Of a stretch of 64,000 nucleotides of DNA, positions 38,249 to 48,181 are shown one piece after another. Location: NCBI RefSeq assembly GCF_000312485.1, contig NZ_HE997643.1:1688381-1752380 (forward strand). Direction: 5' to 3'. Position numbers and translations under genes: made by a program. The first letter of the stretch is position 1. Each line of letters begins with the position of its first letter. The stretch comes from Yersinia massiliensis CCUG 53443 (GTDB lineage Bacteria > Pseudomonadota > Gammaproteobacteria > Enterobacterales > Enterobacteriaceae). Below the pieces are notes generated by a model, which saw nothing but the letters and a program-made list of their open reading frames with translations, searched no databases and was not told where the DNA came from.

Positions 38249-39198
38249 CTAATCTGCTCTAGCGCCTGTTCGATGGAATCAGCACGCCCAACGGCGACTA
38301 AACAACAGGCGAGCTGTTTTTCGATGGCATCAGGAATAGGGATTTCACCTGCCAAGCAACGCTCAATCCAACCTGCCGTTATTGTGGCTTCTTTCGAAGT
38401 AGGCAGTTCCGGCGCTGCTGGCTCTGGCTGGCGATCATGTAAAATTTGCTGCTCGCCAGCATTGATGTAATGAATCGGTGGACAGCGCAATGGGTTAGCA
38501 TAAACCTCCCCTTCAGTACCTTGCTGCAACAGTGCTGGCGCATTAATCGCTTGGAAGAATCCCCCGACTTTTTGCATATATTCTGGGTGAGAAACACTGG
38601 CAAGTCGCAGCGCTTTATCTTGAGTAAAGGGAGTGGCCAGTTTTGCCAATGTATGGCTGCTATTTCTGACCCCCATACGCCAACGCAACTGTAATTGATT
38701 ATCCAATGGCGCGGAAAGTGCGGACACGGGAATAAACACCGGTAATCCGTTATCCAGTCTTTGTTGCGCCTCGTCGGCGGTGAGTGACCATGGGATATTG
38801 AGCTGCTGGAAAATCTCAGCGCTGGTCACTCGGCTGCTGTCTTGCGTCACACCGTGTACCACGACCGGCAGACCCATCCGTGAGAGTAACAATGCCAGTA
38901 ATGGCGTGAGATTAGCCTGTTTACGCGCGCCGTTATAACTGGGGATCACCACCGGTAATGAGCGGCCAGCAGGCGCGCGCAGTGGCATCACTTGCTCTTG
39001 CATCGCCTGATAGAAGCCTAAAATCTCCTGCTCAGACTCACCTTTGATGCGAAAGGCGATTAAGATGCCCCCTAACTCGAGCGCCGGTACTTGCTCAGCC
39101 AGCATCGCCTTGTACAACTCATACGCCGTCGGCTGATCCAAATCACGGGCATGGTTCTTACCGCGCCCAATCTCTTTAATAATCTTGCTGTAATCCAT
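38233..39198 (-). CDS. ybiB: TrpD2-like DNA-binding protein YbiB
   Basis: A 321-residue protein of the anthranilate phosphoribosyltransferase fold (TrpD2/YbiB). It opens with YSKIIKEIGRGKNHARDLD and has LELGGILIAFRIKGESEQE. The PRPP-binding GTGGD of true TrpD is absent. E. coli YbiB binds DNA and lies beside dinG under LexA control. Here it follows aqpZ and dinG on the same strand. Its stop codon is the anchor of a tandem repeat. Confidence 0.87.
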   Translation of the reverse strand: MDYSKIIKEIGRGKNHARDLDQPTAYELYKAMLAEQVPALELGGILIAFRIKGESEQEILGFYQAMQEQVMPLRAPAGRSLPVVIPSYNGARKQANLTPLLALLLSRMGLPVVVHGVTQDSSRVTSAEIFQQLNIPWSLTADEAQQRLDNGLPVFIPVSALSAPLDNQLQLRWRMGVRNSSHTLAKLATPFTQDKALRLASVSHPEYMQKVGGFFQAINAPALLQQGTEGEVYANPLRCPPIHYINAGEQQILHDRQPEPAAPELPTSKEATITAGWIERCLAGEIPIPDAIEKQLACCLVAVGRADSIEQALEQIRATTN

Positions 39199-39513
39199 GG
39201 TGCGCCGCTTCCCCTGTCATCGTGTTGGTTATCATCAGGCTAAATATTGCTGAAACTTTATCACTGATAGTAATTGATATACCCGAAATTGTTGCGTTAG
39301 ATGAAATGTTGTCACCTAGGGAGGGGCTAAGAGGAGAATGCAGTTAACAGAGGAATACTTTGGACAATAGAATATGGTTATCAAGGTTAGATAATACGAA
39401 GTCAGTCATCATCATTAATAGCGATTCGAAGCCAGAATAGGCGCTTGGGCGTGAACGGGCCATGAAACAGGCTGCTGAGATACAACCTCGTTGCAGCCTG
39501 TCGATGATGGTCG
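39199..39513. other. 315-bp aqpZ-ybiB intergenic region
   Basis: Holds the ybiB promoter and a hairpin near the aqpZ 3' end (39467-39501). Nothing else is evident. Confidence 0.5.
39467..39501 (-). terminator. Hairpin after aqpZ
   Basis: ACAGGCTGC / GCAGCCTGT with a 17-nt loop, 13 bp past the aqpZ stop. The T run is weak. Confidence 0.45.
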
Positions 39514-40212
39514 TTATTTTGTCTCTTCTGGTGGACTAAACAGCACGCGGTAGATTGCTCCACCTAAAGCCCCACCCACCAAAGGCGCCAGCCAGAACAC
39601 CCACAATTGTTGCAATGCAATACCTCCGGAAAAAATAGCCACACCGGTACTCCGTGCAGGATTTACCGAGGTATTATCCACTGGGATACTGATTAAATGA
39701 ATCAGCGTGAGACATAAACCGATGGCCAGAGGTGCTGCCGCAGCATGAGAACGGCTATCTGTTGCCCCCATCACCACCATCACAAACCCCATGGTTAACA
39801 CGACCTCAGCCACCAATACGGCTTGTAAGCTATAGCCGCCTGGCGAACGAACACCGAAACCATTAGTGGCGAATCCAGCACTCACATCAAAGCCCGCTTT
39901 ACCGCTAGCAATCATGTACAAAATGGCCGCCCCCACCAAGCCACCCAGCACCTGCGCCACAATATAGGGCACAAGTTGCGCCCCTGAAAAGCGGCCACCG
40001 ACCCATAAACCCAGCGATATCGCCGGATTAAAATGTGCGCCGGAGATATGCCCTAATGCATAAGCCATCGTGACCACCGTCAGGCCAAATGCCAATGCCA
40101 CGCCAAGAAAGCCAATCCCCGCCACAGGGAACATAGCGGCTAATACTGCACTGCCACAACCGCCGAGTACCAACCAGAAAGTGCCAATAAACTCTGCCAT
40201 TAGCTGTTTCAT
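39514..40212 (-). CDS. aqpZ: Aquaporin Z
   Basis: A 232-residue water channel with six helices. The two NPA motifs are N62-P63-A64 ([10 protein letters not shown]) and N184-P185-A186 (VNPARSTG). It resembles E. coli AqpZ, including [16 protein letters not shown] at the N terminus. It is an inner-membrane water channel for fast osmotic adjustment. It is transcribed on the same strand as ybiB and dinG. Confidence 0.95.
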   Translation of the reverse strand: MKQLMAEFIGTFWLVLGGCGSAVLAAMFPVAGIGFLGVALAFGLTVVTMAYALGHISGAHFNPAISLGLWVGGRFSGAQLVPYIVAQVLGGLVGAAILYMIASGKAGFDVSAGFATNGFGVRSPGGYSLQAVLVAEVVLTMGFVMVVMGATDSRSHAAAAPLAIGLCLTLIHLISIPVDNTSVNPARSTGVAIFSGGIALQQLWVFWLAPLVGGALGGAIYRVLFSPPEETK

Positions 40213-40442
40213 TCTGCCTCACCCCTACCCGATAAATAGGTTGATAATCGCTAGCGTCTTCACTCACTCATCACCAGCAATTTACACCGACGGTACGATC
40301 AGGCTCGACTTGTTAGGGTCAGCTCCCCAGCGGCTGATTAAATTTTAGTCACAATTAATCATATTCGGATATATTTCAGCTTAAATGGTTTACCAGAGCA
40401 ATTATTGGACCGAATAGATACCTAAATTAACATTGCCTAATG

Positions 40443-42620
40443 TTACCCCCGCTTTTTACGCCCTTTCTTCACCACGGTCTTAACTACTTTTAAATTCAAT
40501 GATGTAGAGGGTATTTCCCCCTCCGGCATATCCGGCTGCTCAATCGGGAAAATGGGCAATGCGGCCAACAATCTCGAACCATAACCCTTGGTTATTAATC
40601 GTCGGTCATAGATAACAATTTCACCATGGCATTTATGGCTTCGGATCAACCGTCCAACTTGCTGGATCAAGTTAAACGAGGCGCTCGGCAAGCTTTGCAC
40701 TTCGAATGGGTAGCGTTTCAATGATTTTAACCATTCGCCTTCCGTAAGAATCACTGGGCTATCAATCGGTGGGAATGATATTTTGTGAATATGGACTTGA
40801 GTCAGTAATTCACCTTTTAAATCCAACCCTTCAGCGAAGGATTGCAGGCCAATCAATACGCTAGCCGTGCCACTTTTCACCCGTTTTCGGTGCTCTTCGA
40901 CCAGCCGATATCGTGGTTGATCCCCCTGCACCAACAGCATCAACCGTAAATCGGTGACATGGCTAAGGAAGGTTTGCATCGCTCTGTGGCTGCTGAACAG
41001 AATCAGCATTCCCTTATGCCGCCCGCTGGCTTGCTGCGCGCGGAAGAAATACGCCATCTCAGTTAGATGCTCAGCTTCATTGGCCATGGTTGGCTCAAAA
41101 CGCATTTTGGGGATGACCAGTTTCCCTTGATCAATATGATTGAATGGCGACGATAGCGCTTCAAATCGGTCGCCGCCCTTTTCGCTCAAACCACTGAGTT
41201 CCTGTAGGCGACCAAAACTGTTCAGTGAACGTAACGTCGCTGAAGTCACAATCACATGGGGGACTTTACGCCAAAGCATTTTATCAAGCTGATCACTGAC
41301 GCGGATGCCCACACAGTGAAAATAGAGATGCGTTTGATTCTCGCGATATTCGCGGGTGACCCACTTTGAAATCGGGGCGTTCGACGCTTTAGCCATCGCG
41401 GCCAAACGCCACAGTTTGCTCATCGCCTCAAGATAGCCCAGCGTCCGACTCATTTGGATAATCGCGCGGTGTAATCGGACAATGTCGTGCTTACCCGTTT
41501 GTTCACTCAAATCATTGAGGACAAACTCAGCCAAGCCCCGTAACGCATCGGTTAACTTGAATAACTTGGCGCAGTCTTCCGTCAAACTATCGGGCAGTTC
41601 ACCCATTTCGAAACGGTACACTGCGGGGTTGCCTTCAGCAGGCAACAGTTGACTCACTTGCTGCTCCACACTCAACATCAGTTCGCGTAGTTGCTCGCAA
41701 TGATCTTTCAAGCGCTCCGGATTCGATAAGCTGGGAGGATTCTTCGGCCGATACTGCACCATGCATTGATCCACCAACCGTACAATCATATCCAACTGCA
41801 TATTGGCGAAAACAGCGGTGATCTCACCTTCGATTTCAAGAGCATCGCGTGCCACATCAGGCAAGTGGTGGCCTTCATCCAACACCAACAAGAGCTCTTT
41901 GGGATTGGGCAACACAGATTCCGTTTCCAATGCCGCCATCACTAAAGCGTGGTTTGCGACCACAACATCAGCACTTTCAATCTCTTTACGGGCAATAAAA
42001 AATGGGCATTCACGAAAATAGTGACAATTACGCCCGAGGCAGTTGGCCTTATCGGTACTCAGTTTTGCCCACAAGCTATCACTAAGTGATAACTGATGAT
42101 GGTCGCGTAACCCATCCCAAACATGGCTGTTCAATGACTTAGTGAGTGCCAAGCAGGTTGCTTGCTCTTCGCCATTAGCGGGTGCAAGTTCATCACCGAG
42201 AAACAACGATAGGTCACCCTGCCCAGAAACATCCGTGCACATCGCAGCCAAATTACGCGGACAGACATACCGCCCGCGCCCAAAGGCTCCGGTGAACTTA
42301 AGGTCGGGAATAATCTTCTTTAGCAGTGGCAGATCTTTGCTGTAAATCTGGTCCTGTAATGCCACGTTCGCGGTACTGACCACCAACGGCTTACTTTCGG
42401 CTCGCCCAACCGCAATACCGGGAATCAGATAGGACAACGTTTTGCCAACGCCCGTCGGCGCCTCAATGGCTAAATGGCGGCCAGCATCTCCCGCCAGTGT
42501 TTTTGCCACTTCGGCTATCATCTGGCGCTGTGGTGCGCGAGAAATAAAATCGGGGATCTGCTGCGAAAGCGCCTTATACCACTGACTTATTTGTTCTTTT
42601 ACTGCTGGGGATAACGCCAT
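40443..42620 (-). CDS. dinG: ATP-dependent DNA helicase DinG
   Basis: A 725-residue XPD-like 5'-3' helicase that resolves R-loops and D-loops. Walker A APTGVGKT lies at 54-61 and the DEGH box in LLVLDEGHH. The iron-sulphur ligands are C120, C194, C199 and C205, the same numbering as E. coli. The ATG at 42620 (MALSP) is the family start. In E. coli, dinG is induced by the SOS response, but I see no good LexA box just upstream here. The basic C terminus (KVVKTVVKKGRKKR) may help to bind nucleic acid. Confidence 0.95.
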   Translation of the reverse strand: MALSPAVKEQISQWYKALSQQIPDFISRAPQRQMIAEVAKTLAGDAGRHLAIEAPTGVGKTLSYLIPGIAVGRAESKPLVVSTANVALQDQIYSKDLPLLKKIIPDLKFTGAFGRGRYVCPRNLAAMCTDVSGQGDLSLFLGDELAPANGEEQATCLALTKSLNSHVWDGLRDHHQLSLSDSLWAKLSTDKANCLGRNCHYFRECPFFIARKEIESADVVVANHALVMAALETESVLPNPKELLLVLDEGHHLPDVARDALEIEGEITAVFANMQLDMIVRLVDQCMVQYRPKNPPSLSNPERLKDHCEQLRELMLSVEQQVSQLLPAEGNPAVYRFEMGELPDSLTEDCAKLFKLTDALRGLAEFVLNDLSEQTGKHDIVRLHRAIIQMSRTLGYLEAMSKLWRLAAMAKASNAPISKWVTREYRENQTHLYFHCVGIRVSDQLDKMLWRKVPHVIVTSATLRSLNSFGRLQELSGLSEKGGDRFEALSSPFNHIDQGKLVIPKMRFEPTMANEAEHLTEMAYFFRAQQASGRHKGMLILFSSHRAMQTFLSHVTDLRLMLLVQGDQPRYRLVEEHRKRVKSGTASVLIGLQSFAEGLDLKGELLTQVHIHKISFPPIDSPVILTEGEWLKSLKRYPFEVQSLPSASFNLIQQVGRLIRSHKCHGEIVIYDRRLITKGYGSRLLAALPIFPIEQPDMPEGEIPSTSLNLKVVKTVVKKGRKKRG

Positions 42621-42913
42621 GCATATCTTATCTAAACTGAATGTTGCCCTATTGTCCCATACCACAAGGCTTACGTCAGCCTGAAAGGCGGCTTGTTCGC
42701 CGTTGAATTTTGCAGCGTTGTAGCTGAAATCTGCTGCTTGCGCAAATGACAGTAAGATGAAATTTACGGAATGTTGCCGTTATTTATGATTTGTCATAAA
42801 TCTATCACACAGATGCGGTAAAAATTCTGCGCTGGACGAATTCAGACAGATATTGAATACAGCAAAAAATTCTACCATTCGCGTTTTTTCAAATAAGAGA
42901 AACAGGGCAAAAT

Positions 42914-44029
42914 ATGAAACGTAATATTCTGGCAATCCTAGTACCGGCTTTATTAGTTGCCACCACTTCACATGCAGCAGAAATTTATAATAAAGATGGT
43001 AACAAACTTGATTTATACGGAAAAGTAAAAGCACTGCATTACTTCTCAGACAATAATAAAAGTGATGGTGATAAATCTTACGTCCGTTTTGGATTTAAAG
43101 GTGCCACAAAAATTACTGACCAACTGACCGGTTACGGCCAGTGGGAATATAACATTGCAGCTAACTACGCTGAAAGCCAAGAAACAAAAGATAATAAAAC
43201 ACGTTTAGCATTTGCTGGTTTACGTTACGGTAATTTAGGCTCTATTGACTATGGTCGTAACTACGGCGTGTTATATGACGTCGCCGCTTGGACCGATATG
43301 CTGCCTGAGTTCGGTAACGACAGCTACACCCGAACTGATAACTTTATGACTGGCCGTACAACAGGCGTGGCAACGTATCGCAACACCGACTTCTTCGGTT
43401 TGGTTGATGGCCTGAAGTTCTCCCTGCAATATCAAGGTAAAAATGGCAGCGAGGCGGATAGCAACAACGGCCGTGCTGACATGACCAAACAAAATGGCGA
43501 CGGCTTCGGCATGTCTTCCAGTTACGAGATTGGCGCAGGTGTGAGCGTAGGCGCTGCCTTTGCTTCATCTAACCGTACCACCGCGCAAAAGAACGGTAAC
43601 TTCGGTAAAGGTGATAAAGCTGACGCTTGGACCACTGGCCTGAAATATGATGATAACGGTGTTTATCTGGCCGCAATGTATGCTGAAACCCGTAATATGA
43701 CGCCGATTTCTGGTACTGCGGTAATTAATAACGTATCAACCAGCGTCAGTGGTTTTGCTAATAAAACACAGAACGTAGAAATCGTTGCACAATACCTGTT
43801 CGATTTCGGCTTAAAACCTTCATTGGCCTATATTCAATCTAAAGGCAAAGATATCGAAGGTATCGGTGATGCAGATTTAGTTAAATATGTTGATATCGGC
43901 GCTTCTTATTACTTCAATAAGAACATGTCCACTTACGTTGATTATAAAATCAACCAACTGAATGATGATAACAAACTGAAATTGAATACAGACAACGTTA
44001 TTGCTGTCGGTTTGGTTTATCAGTTCTAA
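42914..44029 (+). CDS. OmpF/OmpC-type general porin
   Basis: A 371-residue outer-membrane porin with a 21-residue signal peptide (ending SHA) and a mature start [16 protein letters not shown]. It has the loop-3 eyelet motif [18 protein letters not shown] and a C-terminal phenylalanine for BAM recognition. A 16-strand trimeric barrel is expected. The paralogue (OmpF or OmpC) cannot be told by eye. It is divergent from dinG, with a 293-bp AT-rich control region. Confidence 0.9.
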   Translation: MKRNILAILVPALLVATTSHAAEIYNKDGNKLDLYGKVKALHYFSDNNKSDGDKSYVRFGFKGATKITDQLTGYGQWEYNIAANYAESQETKDNKTRLAFAGLRYGNLGSIDYGRNYGVLYDVAAWTDMLPEFGNDSYTRTDNFMTGRTTGVATYRNTDFFGLVDGLKFSLQYQGKNGSEADSNNGRADMTKQNGDGFGMSSSYEIGAGVSVGAAFASSNRTTAQKNGNFGKGDKADAWTTGLKYDDNGVYLAAMYAETRNMTPISGTAVINNVSTSVSGFANKTQNVEIVAQYLFDFGLKPSLAYIQSKGKDIEGIGDADLVKYVDIGASYYFNKNMSTYVDYKINQLNDDNKLKLNTDNVIAVGLVYQF

Positions 44030-44542
44030 TCACGTTATATCGGTATTATCCTCATTGTCTTACTGTTTAAATGCTTCAATGTGATCTGTGAATTTAATGA
44101 GTTATCTTTCATTATGCCGGGATATTTCCCGGCTTTTTTTATGATACATAACCCAAAAGCACTCACCGTAGAGCACGATAGGCGAGCTATTGAGCAGCCG
44201 TCACCGCCAATAACGTCGTATCACGTAATGCCTCAACAACCGCACCTTTTCGTTTCGCTTCTTGTTTTCCATCCGTGAATGAAAAATCTGCCTGCTGGAC
44301 CCAGCTTGGACAGCGCTTGATACATCATGCCTAAAGTGTTTTTTTGCTTCATATGTAGTACAGATTATGTCACTGGTCATGTACCTTTAGGTGCTTATAT
44401 TTAAGAATAACCCTCTGTTTTAGTGCAAAATTTAGACGAAAAACTAAAACAAAAAAAAATGATAAAAACCTTTGCTAACCATCGCTATTCTCATGTTTAC
44501 TGATGCCTCTGTGTTTTACCGCCCTTTCTTTGTTGAAGAACT
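44030..44542. other. 513-bp porin-yedA intergenic region
   Basis: Holds the porin terminator and the yedA promoter. I see no convincing gene in the rest. Confidence 0.5.
44116..44140 (+). terminator. Terminator after the porin gene
   Basis: GCCGGG / CCCGGC stem with a short loop, followed by seven T. Confidence 0.8.
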
Positions 44543-45433
44543 ATGTTAAAGCAAAATAGCCGTAATTTGTGGTTGCTGATCGGTTCACTGTTCACCTTAT
44601 ATTTCGTTTGGGGTTCAACTTATCTGGTCATTCGTATCGGTGTGGAGAGTTGGCCGCCGTTGATGATGGCAGGCTTACGCTATCTGATTGCAGGGGTCCT
44701 GCTGTTCAGTTTCCTTGCCATCCGAGGCCATGCCCTGCCGACTTTGCGCCAATGGATGGGAGCCAGTGCAATTGGCATTTTATTATTGGCAATCGGTAAT
44801 GGGCTTGTCACCATCGCCGAGCACCAGCATGTCCCATCGGGTATTGCTGCTGTCATGGTCGCCACCGTACCACTATTCACACTCTGCTTTAGCATGTTGT
44901 GGGGGATGCGCAATACAAAACTAGAATGGGCAGGGATTGCCCTCGGTTTGGTCGGCATCATATTACTGAATACAGGTAGCAATTTATTGGGTAACCCTAT
45001 GGGAGCCGTGCTGATATTACTCGCTTCCGCCAGTTGGGCCTTTGGCTCCGTTTGGAGTTCACGCCTAGCATTGCCAACGGGTGCCATGTCAGGCGCAGCG
45101 CAGATGTTAGTTGCTGGGGTTGTACTGTTATTGGCCAGTACCTTTAGTGGCGAAGAGTTAGAACAAATGCCCTCGACGGGTGGCATTCTCGCGTTACTTT
45201 ACTTGATTGTTTTCGGTTCGATGCTGGCAATCAGCGCTTATATGTTTTTGTTGAAAAATGTTCGCCCAGCGGTCGCCACCAGTTATGCCTATGTGAACCC
45301 CGTCGTTGCAGTGTTGCTAGGCATTGGTTTTGCTGGCGAAAGCTTGTCGGTGACCGAATGGTGTGCATTGGCCGTGATTGTCTCTGCCGTCGTCTTAGTG
45401 ACGCTGGGGAAATTTCTGTTTAAGCCGCGTTAA
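44543..45433 (+). CDS. yedA: EamA-family exporter YedA
   Basis: A 296-residue DMT-superfamily inner-membrane protein with ten predicted helices in two EamA repeats. It shares long blocks with E. coli YedA, e.g. IRIGVESWPPLMMAG, HVPSGIAAVMVATVPLFTL and SYAYVNPVVAVLLG. The exported compound is not established. It is monocistronic and followed by a small membrane-protein gene. Confidence 0.88.
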   Translation: MLKQNSRNLWLLIGSLFTLYFVWGSTYLVIRIGVESWPPLMMAGLRYLIAGVLLFSFLAIRGHALPTLRQWMGASAIGILLLAIGNGLVTIAEHQHVPSGIAAVMVATVPLFTLCFSMLWGMRNTKLEWAGIALGLVGIILLNTGSNLLGNPMGAVLILLASASWAFGSVWSSRLALPTGAMSGAAQMLVAGVVLLLASTFSGEELEQMPSTGGILALLYLIVFGSMLAISAYMFLLKNVRPAVATSYAYVNPVVAVLLGIGFAGESLSVTEWCALAVIVSAVVLVTLGKFLFKPR

Positions 45434-45508
45434 TCTTTTCGCATCAAGAATGCAACACAGTTGTTTCATTGAGTGAACAGGCTATAATTCCCGCTGGTTA
45501 GATAAAAA

Positions 45509-45709
45509 GTGAAAATAATTATGCTGAGAAAAGCACTCATTATCCTGATTGCAGTCATGGCTCTGAGTTCATTAGGTGGCGTTTTTCTGGCTGGGCTGAA
45601 CATCTACACTCGTTCAACCACCCCGCAGGAAACTGAAAACGTAGAATCCTCCCCAGTGCCTGATGTTGGCCCTGAAGGCTTATCCAACAATGGCCACGAG
45701 TCTCCTTAG
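45509..45709 (+). CDS. Small single-pass membrane protein
   Basis: A 66-residue product from a GTG at 45509, or 62 residues from the ATG at 45521. The N-terminal half (about 7-27) is one hydrophobic helix, and the rest is acidic, Pro- and Asn-rich and probably periplasmic. I do not recognise a family. The frame is open and stands between yedA and a strong terminator. Confidence 0.5.
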   Translation: MKIIMLRKALIILIAVMALSSLGGVFLAGLNIYTRSTTPQETENVESSPVPDVGPEGLSNNGHESP

Positions 45710-45720
45710 ACCTCCATTCC

Positions 45721-45751
45721 ATCACACGGAGTAATGTCTACTCCGTGTGAT
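45721..45751. terminator. Terminator between the small gene and adiA
   Basis: ATCACACGGAGTA / TACTCCGTGTGAT is a perfect 13-bp stem with a 5-nt loop. It could serve both convergent genes, though T runs are short. Confidence 0.7.
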
Positions 45752-45774
45752 TAATGGTAAAACGGTCGCTGCGA

Positions 45775-45837
45775 CAACTTCTTCAGTATTCAAATCTACT
45801 TTTTCAGTACCCAAATCTATTCCTTCAGTACCCATAT
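45775..45837 (-). repeat. 21-bp tandem repeat x3 covering the adiA stop codon
   Basis: Unit 1 (45837-45817) is the last six codons and the TAG of adiA. Unit 2 (45816-45796) encodes Ile-Trp-Val-Leu-Lys-Lys and again ends in an in-frame TAG. Unit 3 (45795-45775) is diverged and carries an in-frame TGA inside. Period 21 preserves the reading frame. Units 1 and 2 match at 17 of 21 positions. Confidence 0.8.
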
Positions 45838-48123
45838 ATAGTATTGCCCGTCTTTCTGTTCCGAACCTTCCAGAATTTTTTCGAATCCTGGGAAGTGCTG
45901 TCCCCAATCAGCTAAGCTGCGGATATAACACAACCACGGCTCATCATCACGGCCAAAGCTCTCTCCCGGCATCACAATCGGAATACCCGGTGGGTAGGGA
46001 ATCACCCCAACAGCAGAAATACGCCCTGCTAATTTATCCAGAGGCAGCAGTTCACAGCGCCCCGCCATTTGGGCTTGAAAAGCGTGTCGAGGCAAGGTTT
46101 CTGGCGAGGGTAACTGACTAAATGCTGTCGCCTGTAACTTATCCATTTCACTGACTTTCATGTAAGAAAACATGCTGTCACACAATGTTTTCAGACCCAA
46201 GTGTCCGTATTGTTGCGGATAATTTTTTGCGAGATTAGGCAGACAAATTGACAGGGGTGTATTGCTGTCATAATGCTGCTTGAACTCCAATAACACGTTG
46301 ATTAACGTCCCCCACTTCCCTTTAGTCACCCCGACTGAAAATAGGCACAACACCATAAAATCAGTCGTTCGTGAAGGAACTATCCCTCTCTGTCCGAGGA
46401 ATTCAGTCACAATAGCGGCAGGAATCCCCTTATCCATTAAAGAGCCATCATCTCCCATTCCCGGGACCATAATGCCGGCTTTGATAGGGTCCAACATGCA
46501 CCAGTCATCCTCCAGTTGATCAAAACCATGCCACAACTCACCCGGTTTGAGCACCCAACAGCTTGGATCGGTAGCAAGCTGTTCTCTAGACGCTTGCGCA
46601 AAAGGAATTTTTTTACCGCTCTTACTTTCAGTGATTTCCGGCGGATTCCAAGGCTTAAAGAACCACTCACCTTGTTTAGCAAAAACATCATGTGCACGCG
46701 CCAGTGCTAAACGGAAATCAACCGCCTCTTCAATGACCTCTTGTGTGAGCATCTCACCTTGTTCGCCCTCCATCATCGCCGCACCGACTTCATTGGCAGC
46801 GATAATGGCATAGAGTGGCGAGGTAGTGGATTGCAGCATATAGGACTCATTAAAGCGTGAGTGTTCAATCGGTTTCTTGCCATTCCTCACATGGATATAG
46901 GAAGCCTGAGATAATGCTGCGAGCAATTTATGTGTCGATTGCGAGGCAAAGACAGTCGGCCCTTTCGGGCTATGGTCAGCCGCCGACCCACGCATAGCAA
47001 AGCGATCGCGGTAAAGAGGATTGAAGCGCGCATAGGCATACCATGCCTCATCAAAATGGATTTGATCGACACTTTTCGCCAGCAGTTCCTCAGCCTGCTT
47101 CGCGTTGTAACACATGCCGTCATAGGTACAATTGGTGATCACCGCATAGACAGGCTTTTGACCCGAAGCCATCCCACTTAACGGATTTTGAGTGATTTTC
47201 TTGGTAATGGCGGCAGGTTGAAATTGTGCTTTGGGAATAGGACCGATTATCCCGTAGCGGTTGCGTGTTGGGATAAAGAATACCGGCAATGCACCGGTTA
47301 ATACCAAGCCCTGCTCGATGGATTTATGACAATTTCGATCACACAGCGCAATCTGTCTATCACCCACTACCGCCGTCATAATGGCGCGATTTGAACCCGA
47401 AGTCCCATTTAGCATTGAGTAACTGATGTGTGCGCCAAAAATTTGCGCCACGTAAGACTCTGACTCTTTTATTGGCCCACTGTGATCAAGTAACGATCCC
47501 AATGCCGCACGCTCAATGCCGGTATCTGAGCGAAATAAATTTTCGCCAAAGAAATCCAAAAACTCTCGCCCCACGGCACTTTTGCTAAATGCTACGCCCC
47601 CCTGATGCCCCGGTGCTGCCCACGAGTATTCAGGGTTGTCTTCCGTATACTGCAATAGGGCTTTGGTGAAGGGAGGTAATAGCTGTTGGTAATATTTGTT
47701 TATGAGTGCTTTCGCTCGAGCAGCAATAAACTCCGACGTATCTTCATGCATCCACACAAACTCATTGACCAGCTTCATGGTATCTAAATTCAAGCTATCA
47801 ATGCAGGAATGCTCTGCCATCAATAACACTGGGATAGATTTATTGCGGCGACGAATATCTTGCAGCAGAGCAAATGCTTGACTGTGGGATTCATCATCAT
47901 TTCCTCCAGCCGTCCAATCGACAAAAATACAGCACAGTGAAGCATCAGAGGCCACCGTGGCCCTACCGTCTTCAAATGATGAGGCAGCAATGACATTAAA
48001 ATTGATATCATCTAATGCAATAATGAGTTCATTAACCGCGCGACCATTGGCAGTATTAAAATCACAAATATTACTGTCGACGACCAAAATATTACGCTTT
48101 CTGTGACTACTTAAATCAATCAT
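45817..48123 (-). CDS. adiA: Biodegradative arginine decarboxylase
   Basis: A 768-residue PLP enzyme of the Orn/Lys/Arg decarboxylase group III. It has an N-terminal wing domain (NILVVDSNICDFN), the PLP-binding motif with Lys399 (SQSTHKLLAALSQ), TSGSNRAIM, and the substrate motif HFDEAWYAYARFNPLY. It matches E. coli AdiA better than the lysine or ornithine enzymes. It consumes a proton when converting arginine to agmatine, which AdiC exchanges for arginine. adiC lies 58 bp upstream on the same strand, an adiCA-type unit. Confidence 0.9.
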   Translation of the reverse strand: MIDLSSHRKRNILVVDSNICDFNTANGRAVNELIIALDDINFNVIAASSFEDGRATVASDASLCCIFVDWTAGGNDDESHSQAFALLQDIRRRNKSIPVLLMAEHSCIDSLNLDTMKLVNEFVWMHEDTSEFIAARAKALINKYYQQLLPPFTKALLQYTEDNPEYSWAAPGHQGGVAFSKSAVGREFLDFFGENLFRSDTGIERAALGSLLDHSGPIKESESYVAQIFGAHISYSMLNGTSGSNRAIMTAVVGDRQIALCDRNCHKSIEQGLVLTGALPVFFIPTRNRYGIIGPIPKAQFQPAAITKKITQNPLSGMASGQKPVYAVITNCTYDGMCYNAKQAEELLAKSVDQIHFDEAWYAYARFNPLYRDRFAMRGSAADHSPKGPTVFASQSTHKLLAALSQASYIHVRNGKKPIEHSRFNESYMLQSTTSPLYAIIAANEVGAAMMEGEQGEMLTQEVIEEAVDFRLALARAHDVFAKQGEWFFKPWNPPEITESKSGKKIPFAQASREQLATDPSCWVLKPGELWHGFDQLEDDWCMLDPIKAGIMVPGMGDDGSLMDKGIPAAIVTEFLGQRGIVPSRTTDFMVLCLFSVGVTKGKWGTLINVLLEFKQHYDSNTPLSICLPNLAKNYPQQYGHLGLKTLCDSMFSYMKVSEMDKLQATAFSQLPSPETLPRHAFQAQMAGRCELLPLDKLAGRISAVGVIPYPPGIPIVMPGESFGRDDEPWLCYIRSLADWGQHFPGFEKILEGSEQKDGQYYIWVLKE

Positions 48124-48181
48124 CGTCTTTGTCCTTATTCGCTATGACTTATCACCTACTGGTAATCGGTCCGTTCCGAAA

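Noticed and set aside
42621-42913. Possible LexA box ahead of dinG
   Set aside because: No CTGT-N8-ACAG match is visible by eye between dinG and the porin gene; only partial half-sites.
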